Part shown: one piece after another, positions 1-5,724 of the stretch | How the letters are laid out: the number at the start of each line of letters is the position of its first letter | Position numbering within the stretch: position 1 is the stretch's first letter | Source: Pseudomonadota bacterium | GTDB lineage: Bacteria > Pseudomonadota > Alphaproteobacteria > Rhizobiales > Rhizobiaceae | Reading direction: 5' to 3' | DNA length: 6,623 bases | NCBI GenBank assembly: GCA_023388675.1 | Contig: JAEWFU010000169.1 | Coordinates: forward strand, 1-6,623 | Translations under genes and position numbers: made by a program | Notes under the pieces: generated by a model | Told to the model about the DNA's origin: nothing | The model's input: the letters and a program-made list of their open reading frames with translations, nothing else | Database searches by the model: none

Positions 1-964
1 CCGTGCCGTGAAGCACTCCCCAGAGAAGGTATTGAGGATTGAAAGCATGCCACAGGCCTGTAAGCAGGAAGAGAAGCATGATCCCCCGGAAACGCCAGCC
101 GGTTCGCCGGACAAATGGCTGATATACATAGCTCGACATGAAATCGATGAGGCTGATGTGCCAGCGTTTCCAGAAATCCTGAAGATTGTGTGCCAGGAAT
201 GGAAAGTTGAAATTCTCGCGAATCTTAATCCCGAACAGTTGAGCTGAGCCGATCGCCACATCGGAGTAGCCGGAGAACATGATGTAAAGAACCAGCCATT
301 TGAGGAAGAGCCAGAGGAGGAAACTGTCCGCGGCGAGATGACCGACCGAACTTTCCGAAATCCACGGCGAATATTGCGCCTCCAGACCGCCGATGAGGAC
401 CGGTGCCAGATAAGACTGCTTGGCGAGGCCGATGAGGATACGCGAGATGCCGGAAAGCTGCTGTTCGAGATCCGGCGTGGCATCGCATTTGGCCGCGTTC
501 AGCGTGCTTGGCTGTTCTATCGGGCCTGCCTCGTAGGTCGGGAAGAACAGTATCAGGAGCAGCGCGTCGAGTGGCCTTGTCGGCCGCTCGAAGCGATACG
601 CATCCGACAGAATTGCGATGCCTTTCAATGCGAAAAAAGCGCTGCCGGCGAGATCAACGACAGGCAGGGCGCCTGCTGCAAAAGGCGTCAGGCGGGAATA
701 GACGAGTATCGCAATTATAGTTGCGACGCCGCTCCAGGCCAGCGCGCGGGATGGCCTGGTAGCCAGGGCATGGGAAAGAACCGATGTCGCCAGCGCTGTC
801 ATGACGGCGACGAGCAGCGCTGCTGGCGAGATGAGGAAGATCACGACGCTCGAGGTCGCCACCAAGAGGATCGCCCGAGCGTTCGCCCACCGAGCAGGCA
901 GTGCCCAGTAGAGGCAGACCGCACAAGCCAGGAGTGCCAGAAAAACCGGAGGCGCCAGCGTCAT
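1..964 (-). CDS. MBOAT family O-acyltransferase (AlgI/DltB-like), 3' end cut off
   Basis: Seen: reverse-complement translation from the ATG at 964-962 gives 321 open codons before the window ends. It has several hydrophobic segments, with early ones near residues 3-19 and 30-60. MBOAT signatures appear in the right order: AGPIEQ near residues 146-151, SGYSD at 231-235, FWKRWHISL at 264-272, GLWH at 303-306 and WGVLHG ending near 320. His319 fits the invariant MBOAT histidine, and His306 is the other conserved one, 13 residues earlier. Family members usually have 450-500 residues, so about a third is missing. Known for the family: MBOATs such as AlgI and DltB pass acyl groups across the inner membrane to a periplasmic acceptor or partner. 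Context: the start overlaps the stop of the SGNH gene as ATGA, and no Shine-Dalgarno precedes it, so translation is probably coupled. Inferred: it works with the upstream carrier protein and SGNH protein. The substrate is unknown. Confidence 0.93.
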   Translation of the reverse strand, partial: MTLAPPVFLALLACAVCLYWALPARWANARAILLVATSSVVIFLISPAALLVAVMTALATSVLSHALATRPSRALAWSGVATIIAILVYSRLTPFAAGALPVVDLAGSAFFALKGIAILSDAYRFERPTRPLDALLLILFFPTYEAGPIEQPSTLNAAKCDATPDLEQQLSGISRILIGLAKQSYLAPVLIGGLEAQYSPWISESSVGHLAADSFLLWLFLKWLVLYIMFSGYSDVAIGSAQLFGIKIRENFNFPFLAHNLQDFWKRWHISLIDFMSSYVYQPFVRRTGWRFRGIMLLFLLTGLWHAFNPQYLLWGVLHGT

Positions 965-1962
965 TGAACAAGCTGCGTGGCTGCTTGCGAGGTGAGCCTG
1001 GGCGCGATCCAGTCGGCAAGGAGCGGCGTGTAGAGTGCCACTGCCAACTTGCCGTGATGACGCTCGTCGGCATAGTGGTCAGGGGTAAACGCCGCCAGGT
1101 CGGTCTTGCCGAGACCTATAACGTCAACGCCGAAGAATTCGGCCAGGCGCCGGCGTTCCCGCACACTCAACGGCTGTTCGGTCAGACCGGGCATCGACAT
1201 CAGAACGAACTGCCCGTCCTGCGCCTGCACAACCTCGTTCATCTTCTGCACATAGGTGTCCTGAACCACGTTTCTCGGTTCGCCCAGCCTCAGTCTCGGC
1301 TGGGGCTGACGACCCGTCGCCACGGCTTCTCGAATCCGTGCCTCGTTTGGTCCGCGTGGGTTCGAGTAGTCGTACGTTTTCGCGGCGGTGGACGATTGGG
1401 GTGGCTCGAACCGGTTGTTCGAGGCAAGTTGCGTCATGAACATCGACAGTTTCAGACGAACGTTGGCCGCAAAGCGCGACAGCGGATCATCGAATACAAA
1501 GCTGTTCATGAAGAGGTCCGACCAGGACGCGGCCTGCGTGAAATAGAAATGATTTGATGCCGTCGACGCCGTTGAATACTCGGCGACAACCAGCCGAACA
1601 GGAGAACGCTGCAGGACTTCCTTGACAATCAGGTAATCGACATCGGTCCCCCGGCCGCTGGTGGCAAGATCATAGACGACGACCGGTCTACCCAACCGCT
1701 CTTCCAGTTGCCGTTCGAGCTCGCTCCCGACGACAGATGCCATAATGCGCGAGGTGCCGACGAAGAGGACGTCTACAGGTCCCTGACGGCCAAAAATGCC
1801 CTCTCCGATGGGTTTGAGCTGATCGGCGAAGCGGAATTGAGGGGTCACCGGCAGAATGACGAGTGCCAGCAATAGGGAGATGCCGAGACAACCGATGGCT
1901 ATTCGCGCGGCGGCGGCCAGTCGCCCCTTACTCCTCCGCCCTGCCGAAATAGATGTCGCCAA
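961..1962 (-). CDS. Membrane-anchored SGNH-fold protein, DltD/AlgX-like partner of the MBOAT
   Basis: Seen: 333 residues. A basic N-terminus is followed by one hydrophobic helix (about residues 20-40), then a soluble domain expected in the periplasm. Block I is VLFVGTSR with candidate nucleophile Ser71. A C-terminal HYADERHHG stretch supplies candidate Asp299 and His302 in the D-x-x-H spacing of SGNH enzymes. The oxyanion blocks II and III are not clear, so this is a divergent member. The start is TTG at 1962-1960, chosen because a perfect GGAGG (minus strand, 1975-1971) sits eight bases upstream. The gene overlaps the previous one by 35 bases and the MBOAT gene by four. Known: DltD, AlgJ and AlgX are SGNH-like proteins working beside MBOAT partners in envelope or glycan acylation. 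Inferred: it takes the acyl group delivered by the MBOAT and places it on, or removes it from, a periplasmic acceptor. An unrelated SGNH esterase is the main alternative. Confidence 0.85.
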   Translation of the reverse strand: MATSISAGRRSKGRLAAAARIAIGCLGISLLLALVILPVTPQFRFADQLKPIGEGIFGRQGPVDVLFVGTSRIMASVVGSELERQLEERLGRPVVVYDLATSGRGTDVDYLIVKEVLQRSPVRLVVAEYSTASTASNHFYFTQAASWSDLFMNSFVFDDPLSRFAANVRLKLSMFMTQLASNNRFEPPQSSTAAKTYDYSNPRGPNEARIREAVATGRQPQPRLRLGEPRNVVQDTYVQKMNEVVQAQDGQFVLMSMPGLTEQPLSVRERRRLAEFFGVDVIGLGKTDLAAFTPDHYADERHHGKLAVALYTPLLADWIAPRLTSQAATQLVQ

Positions 1963-2569
1963 CTGCTTCGCCTCCGCACATCACTGCACAAGAAGCAGCG
2001 CGGCCCCCGATGGCGTTTATCAACGTCACGTTTATATCGCAAGGATCGTCCACACCGATAACGCCATCGGTCCGCAGCGCCGTGAAGACCCATTTACCCG
2101 GCCCATCCGGAAACTGCGCGAGAAGCAGGGTCTTGGTCAGAAAAACGATGATCTCGATTGCGGGAGGACCTCGATCGCCGAGATAGCGGGCAGTGTCGCC
2201 CTCGATCCGGGTTGCGGCGACAATCGCCGATTCGAAGTTCTCGCTTCGAATGCGTGCCGGTTCGTTGGACTCGTCATACCACCCCGACAACGTCTCGCCG
2301 TCGTCGAGGGTCGCTTGTATTCGTACAGGGGAGTTTTGCAGGATCGTTCGGTCGGGTTCGCCGCCTACTAGCCGGAAAATGCCCGCATGGCGCGTGAAGC
2401 GCGGAAATCGCACGTCAAGTCGTGTGACGCTGCGCGGTCCGGCCGCATGGATTACAATGGCCGTGGCTGCAGCATGGAGGTCGGTTCCGTGCAGGTAGGC
2501 GCGTTTGCCGCGATAAGGAATATCGGGTGCAGCAGACCACGCAACCGATCCGTCTTGCGCTATTTGCAT
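1928..2569 (-). CDS. Unknown 213-residue protein inside the carrier/MBOAT operon
   Basis: I do not recognise a family. The ATG at 2569-2567 gives 213 residues; a TTG two codons upstream would also work but has no better ribosome binding site. There is no signal peptide and no clear membrane helix, although a hydrophobic strand-like stretch (IEIIVFLTKTLLLAQF) lies in the last third. Short alternating hydrophobic strands (TAIVIHA, RLDVRFP, KWVFTAL) suggest a beta-rich fold. All three cysteines (177, 194, 198) are in the last 37 residues. Its start overlaps the end of the carrier-protein gene by 10 bases and its end overlaps the SGNH gene by 35, with no Shine-Dalgarno before it, so it is probably made by coupled translation. 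That tight packing argues that it is a real gene and part of the acylation pathway, perhaps as an acyl-group enzyme or a scaffold. This role is inferred from position alone. Confidence 0.8.
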   Translation of the reverse strand: MQIAQDGSVAWSAAPDIPYRGKRAYLHGTDLHAAATAIVIHAAGPRSVTRLDVRFPRFTRHAGIFRLVGGEPDRTILQNSPVRIQATLDDGETLSGWYDESNEPARIRSENFESAIVAATRIEGDTARYLGDRGPPAIEIIVFLTKTLLLAQFPDGPGKWVFTALRTDGVIGVDDPCDINVTLINAIGGRAASCAVMCGGEAVGDIYFGRAEE

Positions 2570-2799
2570 AGCCAATCGATCAAATTTGAAACCCGGAAGA
2601 GGTCGTGAGTCTCGACATCCTTGTCGGTAATTGTCTTCCCCGAAGCCTTTTCCAGCTCCAGCAGGAATACCGACGCGTCCAGTGAATCGAGAATCTCACC
2701 TTCGACGAGATGGGTTTCGCTTTCGTACTCCAGATCAGAGCGTCCTGTCGCCTTGGCAAGAGCGGCGCGGATCGTATTGCCAGCTTCTTCTCTGTTCAT
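2560..2799 (-). CDS. Acyl carrier protein (dedicated, DltC-like in context)
   Basis: Seen: 79 residues, a typical carrier-protein length, acidic and helical in character. The motif GEILDSLDAS places Ser39 in the DSL signature where 4'-phosphopantetheine is attached. The following helix (FLLELEKASGK) and the closing segment (VSNLIDWL) match the PP-binding fold. The frame is open for 22 more codons upstream, but that stretch (MHPLPSAGRGKARR...) is not carrier-like, so the ATG at 2799-2797 is chosen; only a weak GTGGA lies before it. Known: such carriers hold an activated acyl or aminoacyl group as a thioester. Context: first gene of the operon, overlapping the next by 10 bases, with an MBOAT and an SGNH protein downstream. 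Inferred: it feeds the MBOAT, as DltC feeds DltB, rather than serving bulk fatty-acid synthesis. The activating ligase is not in view and the acyl group cannot be read from the sequence. Confidence 0.92.
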   Translation of the reverse strand: MNREEAGNTIRAALAKATGRSDLEYESETHLVEGEILDSLDASVFLLELEKASGKTITDKDVETHDLFRVSNLIDWLCK

Positions 2800-2938
2800 G
2801 ATATCCACTTCACAATTACGGGTTCGCCTAGCCTTTCCTCTACCCGCTGAAGGGAGGGGGTGCAATTCCCAACTGGTATCGAGCTACTCGGATGCTTCGG
2901 AGCAAGCAAAACAATGCGTAGGCGGCGAGCGGCGAGCT

Positions 2939-2975
2939 TCACATAGCCTCGATTGTTTCACACAATGCTATGTGA
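2939..2975. promoter_or_regulatory. Nested inverted repeat, possible operator upstream of the carrier-protein operon
   Basis: TCACATAGC at 2939-2947 is the exact reverse complement of GCTATGTGA at 2967-2975: nine base pairs around a 19-base spacer. Inside it, ATTGT (2952-2956) and ACAAT (2962-2966) form a second five-base-pair stem with a five-base loop. The element lies about 140 bases upstream of the carrier-protein start. It could be a binding site for a dimeric regulator, or an RNA hairpin. It lacks a T-run, so a terminator is unlikely. Confidence 0.5.
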
Positions 2976-3041
2976 TAGCCGTGCCTCGGCGGCGTCGGAT
3001 GTGACGTGCCTATATGATGATTGAGATGGTGGTTGGAGGCT

Positions 3042-3056
3042 CGCAACGGGGTTGCG
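3042..3056. repeat. Short inverted repeat CGCAAC-ggg-GTTGCG
   Basis: Six perfect base pairs (3042-3047 with 3051-3056) close a three-base loop. It sits in the middle of the divergent intergenic region and is followed by a second copy of GTTGC. The stem is short and could be chance; no function is assigned. Confidence 0.3.
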
Positions 3057-3094
3057 TTGCCAAGCTGCAAGGTTTGGAGCCACTGAGGGCACGA

Positions 3095-3120
3095 CAGCAG
3101 CGGAACCAGCCACGCTGCTG
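3095..3120. repeat. Inverted repeat CAGCAGCG / CGCTGCTG
   Basis: CAGCAGCG at 3095-3102 pairs perfectly with CGCTGCTG at 3113-3120 across a 10-base spacer. The GC-rich stem could fold in RNA, but no T-run follows on either strand, so it does not look like a rho-independent terminator. It directly precedes the AT-rich tract upstream of the GDSL hydrolase gene and could be an operator or part of that gene's leader. Confidence 0.4.
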
Positions 3121-3152
3121 ATATACTTAAGTAGTGGCCATTATCCGGAATT

Positions 3153-3168
3153 ATAGCCAAATAGCCAA
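3153..3168 (+). repeat. Tandem direct repeat of ATAGCCAA
   Basis: Two exact head-to-tail copies of an 8-base unit lie about 100 bases upstream of the GDSL hydrolase start. The core ATAGCC also occurs at 2943-2948 and 2975-2980, within and beside the larger inverted repeat. Shared regulator half-sites are possible, but small tandem repeats also arise by chance. Confidence 0.4.
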
Positions 3169-3270
3169 AGAGGGAATGGGCGCTTGCCGCTCGGCCGTAG
3201 CCGCAACGAGGGTAAACGAAGTCATGTCGTTCGGTATCGGAACCGCCAGAATTGAGGCCGGAACATCGAA

Positions 3271-3948
3271 ATGAACGAAGAAGAAGAAGCATATTTCAAT
3301 TCACATCCGGCATTTATCCATATAGAAGATAAACCTGAATTGCCGCGAATACTTATCATCGGCGATTCGATTTCCATTGGTTACACGGATCACGTGCGGC
3401 GCCTCCTGTCGGGCCAGGCAAACGTGCATCGGCCTCGCGCAAACTGCCATTCGACAGGGAAGGGGATCGTTTCGCTAGGCGACTGGCTCGGTGAGACGGC
3501 ATGGGATCTCATCCTGTTTAACTTCGGCCTCCATGACATTTCTCTCGTCAAGGGTGAGCCCAGAACAAGGCTCGGACTCTATCGCAATCGGCTGCGCACG
3601 ATGCTTGATCGTATGCGGCCGCAAGCGCGCAGCGTCGTCTGGGCGAGCACGACGCCCGTCACCCTCGAGTGCGAAAAGCGCATGGCCAAACGCGTCTTGG
3701 ACGAACCTCATCTGTTTGTAAGGCGGGATAGGGATGTTCGCCGTTATAACGAGGCGGCGCGTGTCGTGATGGAAGAAGCCGAGGTATCGACGGTGGATCT
3801 ATATAGGCTGGCGTTGCCTCATCTCGACACGCTGCAGATAGCACGCAACGTTCATTTCACCGATGCCGGATATGCCTTTCTTGCGCAACACGTCGCCGAT
3901 GCTATCCGGCAGCAGCTCCCGCAGATGCAAGCTCCCGGTTCGAAGTAG
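3271..3948 (+). CDS. SGNH/GDSL-type hydrolase (esterase-like), cytoplasmic
   Basis: Seen: 225 residues with no signal peptide. Block I is ILIIGDSIS (nucleophile Ser33). A glycine block lies around residues 63-70, block III is FNFGLHD (Asn84), and block V is NVHFTDAGY (His195). These identify an SGNH-fold hydrolase acting on ester-linked groups; the substrate cannot be read. Oddity: the residues two and three before the catalytic His are Asn and Arg, so the usual Asp of a D-x-x-H motif is missing. Relatives with an NVHFT motif are familiar to me, so a Ser-His dyad is possible rather than a dead enzyme. The ATG at 3271 has only a weak GAGG 13 bases upstream. The first 25 codons are AT-rich (a run of GAA codons, then CATATTTCAATT-like codons), unlike the rest. 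It is transcribed away from the carrier/MBOAT operon, so a shared role in acyl-group handling is plausible but unproven. Confidence 0.9.
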   Translation: MNEEEEAYFNSHPAFIHIEDKPELPRILIIGDSISIGYTDHVRRLLSGQANVHRPRANCHSTGKGIVSLGDWLGETAWDLILFNFGLHDISLVKGEPRTRLGLYRNRLRTMLDRMRPQARSVVWASTTPVTLECEKRMAKRVLDEPHLFVRRDRDVRRYNEAARVVMEEAEVSTVDLYRLALPHLDTLQIARNVHFTDAGYAFLAQHVADAIRQQLPQMQAPGSK

Positions 3949-3963
3949 AGCCGGGAGAACTTT
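3932..3963 (+). terminator. Terminator-like hairpin overlapping the GDSL hydrolase stop codon
   Basis: CTCCCGG at 3932-3938 pairs with CCGGGAG at 3951-3957. The stem extends inward by a T-G wobble and a T-A pair to nine base pairs around an eight-base loop that contains the TAG stop (3946-3948). Only a short run (AACTTT) follows, so it is an imperfect rho-independent terminator. It would stop rightward transcription before it runs into the oppositely oriented tRNA gene. Confidence 0.5.
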
Positions 3964-4031
3964 ACCGGTTGCGAAATGCGGACTGAAGCGCCGCGGCGAT
4001 CGTGCATGCGGTGGGTGCAGGTATAAAGCTG

Positions 4032-4121
4032 TGGCGGAGGGAGTGGGATTCGAACCCACGGAGACATCGCTGCCTCGCCGGTTTTCAAGACCGGTGCCTT
4101 AAACCGCTCGGCCATCCCTCC
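4032..4121 (-). tRNA. tRNA-Ser (anticodon UGA)
   Basis: The minus strand reads a full 90-base tRNA. The 5' acceptor strand GGAGGGA pairs with 3' TCCCTCC, followed by discriminator G and an encoded CCA. The anticodon stem CCGGT/ACCGG encloses loop CTTGAAA, giving anticodon UGA, which reads UCA (and other UCN) serine codons. The long variable arm typical of class II tRNAs is present, as is the T-loop motif GTTCGAATC. The 3' end points left, toward the acylation region, which matters if the tRNA is an integration site. Confidence 0.98.
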
Positions 4122-4130
4122 GGCGCCATG

Positions 4131-4159
4131 TGTATGCGTCAGGCGAACGGCCAATTCAA
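4131..4159 (-). promoter_or_regulatory. Candidate sigma-70 promoter for tRNA-Ser
   Basis: On the minus strand, TTGAAT (4159-4154) is followed after 17 bases by CATACA (4136-4131). The -35 box matches four of six consensus positions and the -10 box only three. Transcription would start just a few bases before the tRNA, which is tight. It is the best-spaced candidate I found, but a weak one. Confidence 0.35.
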
Positions 4160-4203
4160 GCGGCAAGCGGCTGCGCATCGTTTGATGAGCGAATGCCATA
4201 ATC

Positions 4204-4232
4204 TTGCCCGTATCCCGTCACAATCGGTTAAC
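4204..4232 (+). promoter_or_regulatory. Candidate promoter for rlpA
   Basis: TTGCCC (4204-4209) and GTTAAC (4227-4232) are separated by 17 bases, which is ideal sigma-70 spacing, with four and three consensus matches. The implied leader before the chosen rlpA start is a little over 100 bases. Overlapping it, TTAA-N7-ATAA at 4228-4242 differs by one base from the CtrA box TTAA-N7-TTAA. Both readings are tentative. Confidence 0.3.
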
Positions 4233-4244
4233 ATGGTAATAAGC

Positions 4245-4258
4245 ATTGCGTGCGCAAT
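4245..4258. promoter_or_regulatory. Palindrome ATTGCG-TG-CGCAAT in the rlpA leader
   Basis: Six perfect base pairs flank a two-base centre, a compact dyad of the kind bound by dimeric regulators. It lies just downstream of the candidate rlpA promoter and about 100 bases before the chosen start. The half-site CGCAAT recurs near 4280-4290. No regulator can be named. Confidence 0.35.
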
Positions 4259-4354
4259 TTGCATGAGGGTGTCATCACGCATCGCAATCGGGTAAACCAC
4301 GCAACGGCGGGGTTTGGCTGGAGGCGGTGTCGTTCGCATGAGGGGTCCGGGACG

Positions 4355-5569
4355 TTGAAAAACAAGGCAACTGCGCCCGCAGGGCATACGGCGCGCGGCG
4401 TTGGCCTCGTCACGACCACTGTCACGGCGCTGATGCTTGCGGCGTGCTCCACATCCGGACCACAGACGGCATCCGTCAAGCGCACCGCGACCAAGGAATA
4501 TTTCGCCGAATCGGAGTACGGCGTTAAGGCCAGCCCCAGAGTGTCGATGAAACGCTCCGGCCTGCCGCGCGGCGGCGGTCGTGAACAGGTCGGCAAGCCC
4601 TACAAGGTCAAGGGCAAATGGTATCATCCCAAGGAAGACCCGGATTATCGCAACTCCGGCATGGCTTCGTGGTACGGTGACGCCTTCCACGGCCGGCTCA
4701 CCGCCAATGGCGAAGTCTATGACATGACGCATCTGACGGCGGCGCATCCGACGATGCCGCTGCCCAGCTATGCGCGCGTGACCAACCGCGCGAACGGCTC
4801 ATCCGTGATCGTTCGCATCAACGATCGCGGCCCGTTTGCACATGGCCGGATCATCGACCTGTCGCGCCGAGCTGCAGAATTGCTCGACTACACGCACAAG
4901 GGCGTGGCGAAAGTCGACGTCGAATATGTCGGGCGCGCACCGCTGGACGGGCAGGATGACGCATTCCTGATGGCGTCCTACAAGCCGGGCGGCGTCGTGC
5001 CCGATCCGTCGGACGGCCTGCCGACCGGCGTGATGATTGCTATGAATGGGCCCACCCCAACCATTTCTGCCGCGGCCGCGCCGATCTTCCCGGGCCAGCA
5101 GGCGCCTCAAGCGCCGGTTGCGGCTGCGTCGGGTGATCCCGTGCTCCCGGAGTTCGGCCCGATCGCACCGGAACGCCCCGGCATCGGGCTCGCAAGGCGT
5201 CTCGGTGCCGGGCAGCCTGCAGAAGCTCTCGCTTATGCCGACGAGCGCGTGAAGCGCGCGGCGCAGGTCGTGTCCGACTTTGCAGGCAGCGCGCCCGACA
5301 ATGCCGCGCTTGTCGCCGCACTCAACAGGCGCTACATGGCTGCGCCCGCCGCCGCGGACTATGTGGCGGTCGGCACCTATGCCAGCCAGGAGGAAGCCGA
5401 GACGATGGCGCGCGCGCTCGCCTCCGTCGGCAAGGCGACTATCGAGACCGACTGGCGTGGAGACGGCTTCGCCGTCAGCTTGCGCCCGGACGGTCGGGTC
5501 TCGACCGATGAGCTGCTCGAAGCCGCGTGGGCAGCCGGCGCCACCGATGCGATGACGGTCCGGGAATAG
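4355..5569 (+). CDS. rlpA: RlpA: septal lytic transglycosylase lipoprotein with DPBB and SPOR domains
   Basis: Seen: from the TTG at 4355 the protein has 404 residues. A lipoprotein signal peptide (MKNKATAP... then LMLAAC) ends at lipobox Cys31. The double-psi beta-barrel spans about 102-195, with GMASWYG, ANGE at 117-120, AAH ending at His131 and INDRGPF with Asp157, the conserved catalytic-type residues. A Pro/Ala-rich linker (about 200-325) leads to a C-terminal SPOR domain (about 330-404) starting DYVAVGTYAS. Known: RlpA cleaves denuded glycan strands at the septum, and SPOR domains bind such glycans. Start choice: the frame is open back to a GTG at 4250, but that would put 35 Arg/His-rich residues before the signal peptide. 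The TTG has AGGGG about nine bases upstream. Context: a D,D-carboxypeptidase follows after 155 bases in the same direction, also acting on peptidoglycan. Confidence 0.96.
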   Translation: MKNKATAPAGHTARGVGLVTTTVTALMLAACSTSGPQTASVKRTATKEYFAESEYGVKASPRVSMKRSGLPRGGGREQVGKPYKVKGKWYHPKEDPDYRNSGMASWYGDAFHGRLTANGEVYDMTHLTAAHPTMPLPSYARVTNRANGSSVIVRINDRGPFAHGRIIDLSRRAAELLDYTHKGVAKVDVEYVGRAPLDGQDDAFLMASYKPGGVVPDPSDGLPTGVMIAMNGPTPTISAAAAPIFPGQQAPQAPVAAASGDPVLPEFGPIAPERPGIGLARRLGAGQPAEALAYADERVKRAAQVVSDFAGSAPDNAALVAALNRRYMAAPAAADYVAVGTYASQEEAETMARALASVGKATIETDWRGDGFAVSLRPDGRVSTDELLEAAWAAGATDAMTVRE

Positions 5570-5712
5570 GGGCGCAGCCGGCATCTTCCGGCACGGCGTA
5601 TGATGGCGGCGTCGGCTTTGTCCGTCCGCACTCGACATGGCGGGTCTCGCACCGGCGACAGTTCCAATCGGATGCCCGATGCTTTAGCTTCGGAGGCTTC
5701 AAGGGCTGGTTC

Positions 5713-5716
5713 GGAG
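5713..5716 (+). promoter_or_regulatory. Ribosome binding site deciding the carboxypeptidase start
   Basis: GGAG lies eight bases before the ATG at 5725. The ATG is immediately followed by an in-frame GTG, so two starts one codon apart are possible; the spacing favours the ATG. Confidence 0.7.
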
Positions 5717-5724
5717 TGGTGGCA

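Larger units (their letters stand above)
2800..3270. other. Divergent intergenic region, structured, no gene seen
   Basis: This 471-base stretch separates two divergently transcribed genes, so it should hold the promoters of both. Open frames across it have no recognisable protein character and no good start signals. It contains three inverted repeats (2939-2975, 3042-3056, 3095-3120), a tandem 8-base repeat (3153-3168) and four same-strand copies of ATAGCC. The part from 3118 to 3170 is notably AT-rich and is the likeliest promoter zone for the rightward gene. I could not fix a convincing -35/-10 pair for either direction. Confidence 0.6.

Noticed and set aside
338..967. 209-codon plus-strand open frame over the MBOAT gene
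   Set aside because: Antisense to clear MBOAT motifs; the product is low-complexity and Arg/Gln/Cys-rich, typical of a shadow frame.
2800..2865. 22-residue N-terminal extension of the carrier protein
   Set aside because: The extension is basic and Pro-rich, unlike carrier proteins, whereas the ATG at 2799 gives a normal 79-residue length.
2939..3292. 117-codon minus-strand frame in the divergent intergenic region, starting inside the GDSL gene
   Set aside because: It starts within another gene's coding sequence in the opposite direction, and its composition resembles no protein family. The region is better explained as regulatory.
4032..4121. Reading the UGA anticodon as a stop-codon suppressor tRNA
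   Set aside because: UGA here is the anticodon, which pairs with UCA serine codons. The long variable arm confirms an ordinary tRNA-Ser.
4250..4354. Longer RlpA reading frame starting at GTG 4250
   Set aside because: It would place 35 Arg/His-rich residues before a well-formed lipoprotein signal peptide, and no ribosome site precedes it.
4799..5638. 279-codon minus-strand open frame over rlpA
   Set aside because: Antisense to the DPBB and SPOR domains; no domain character of its own.
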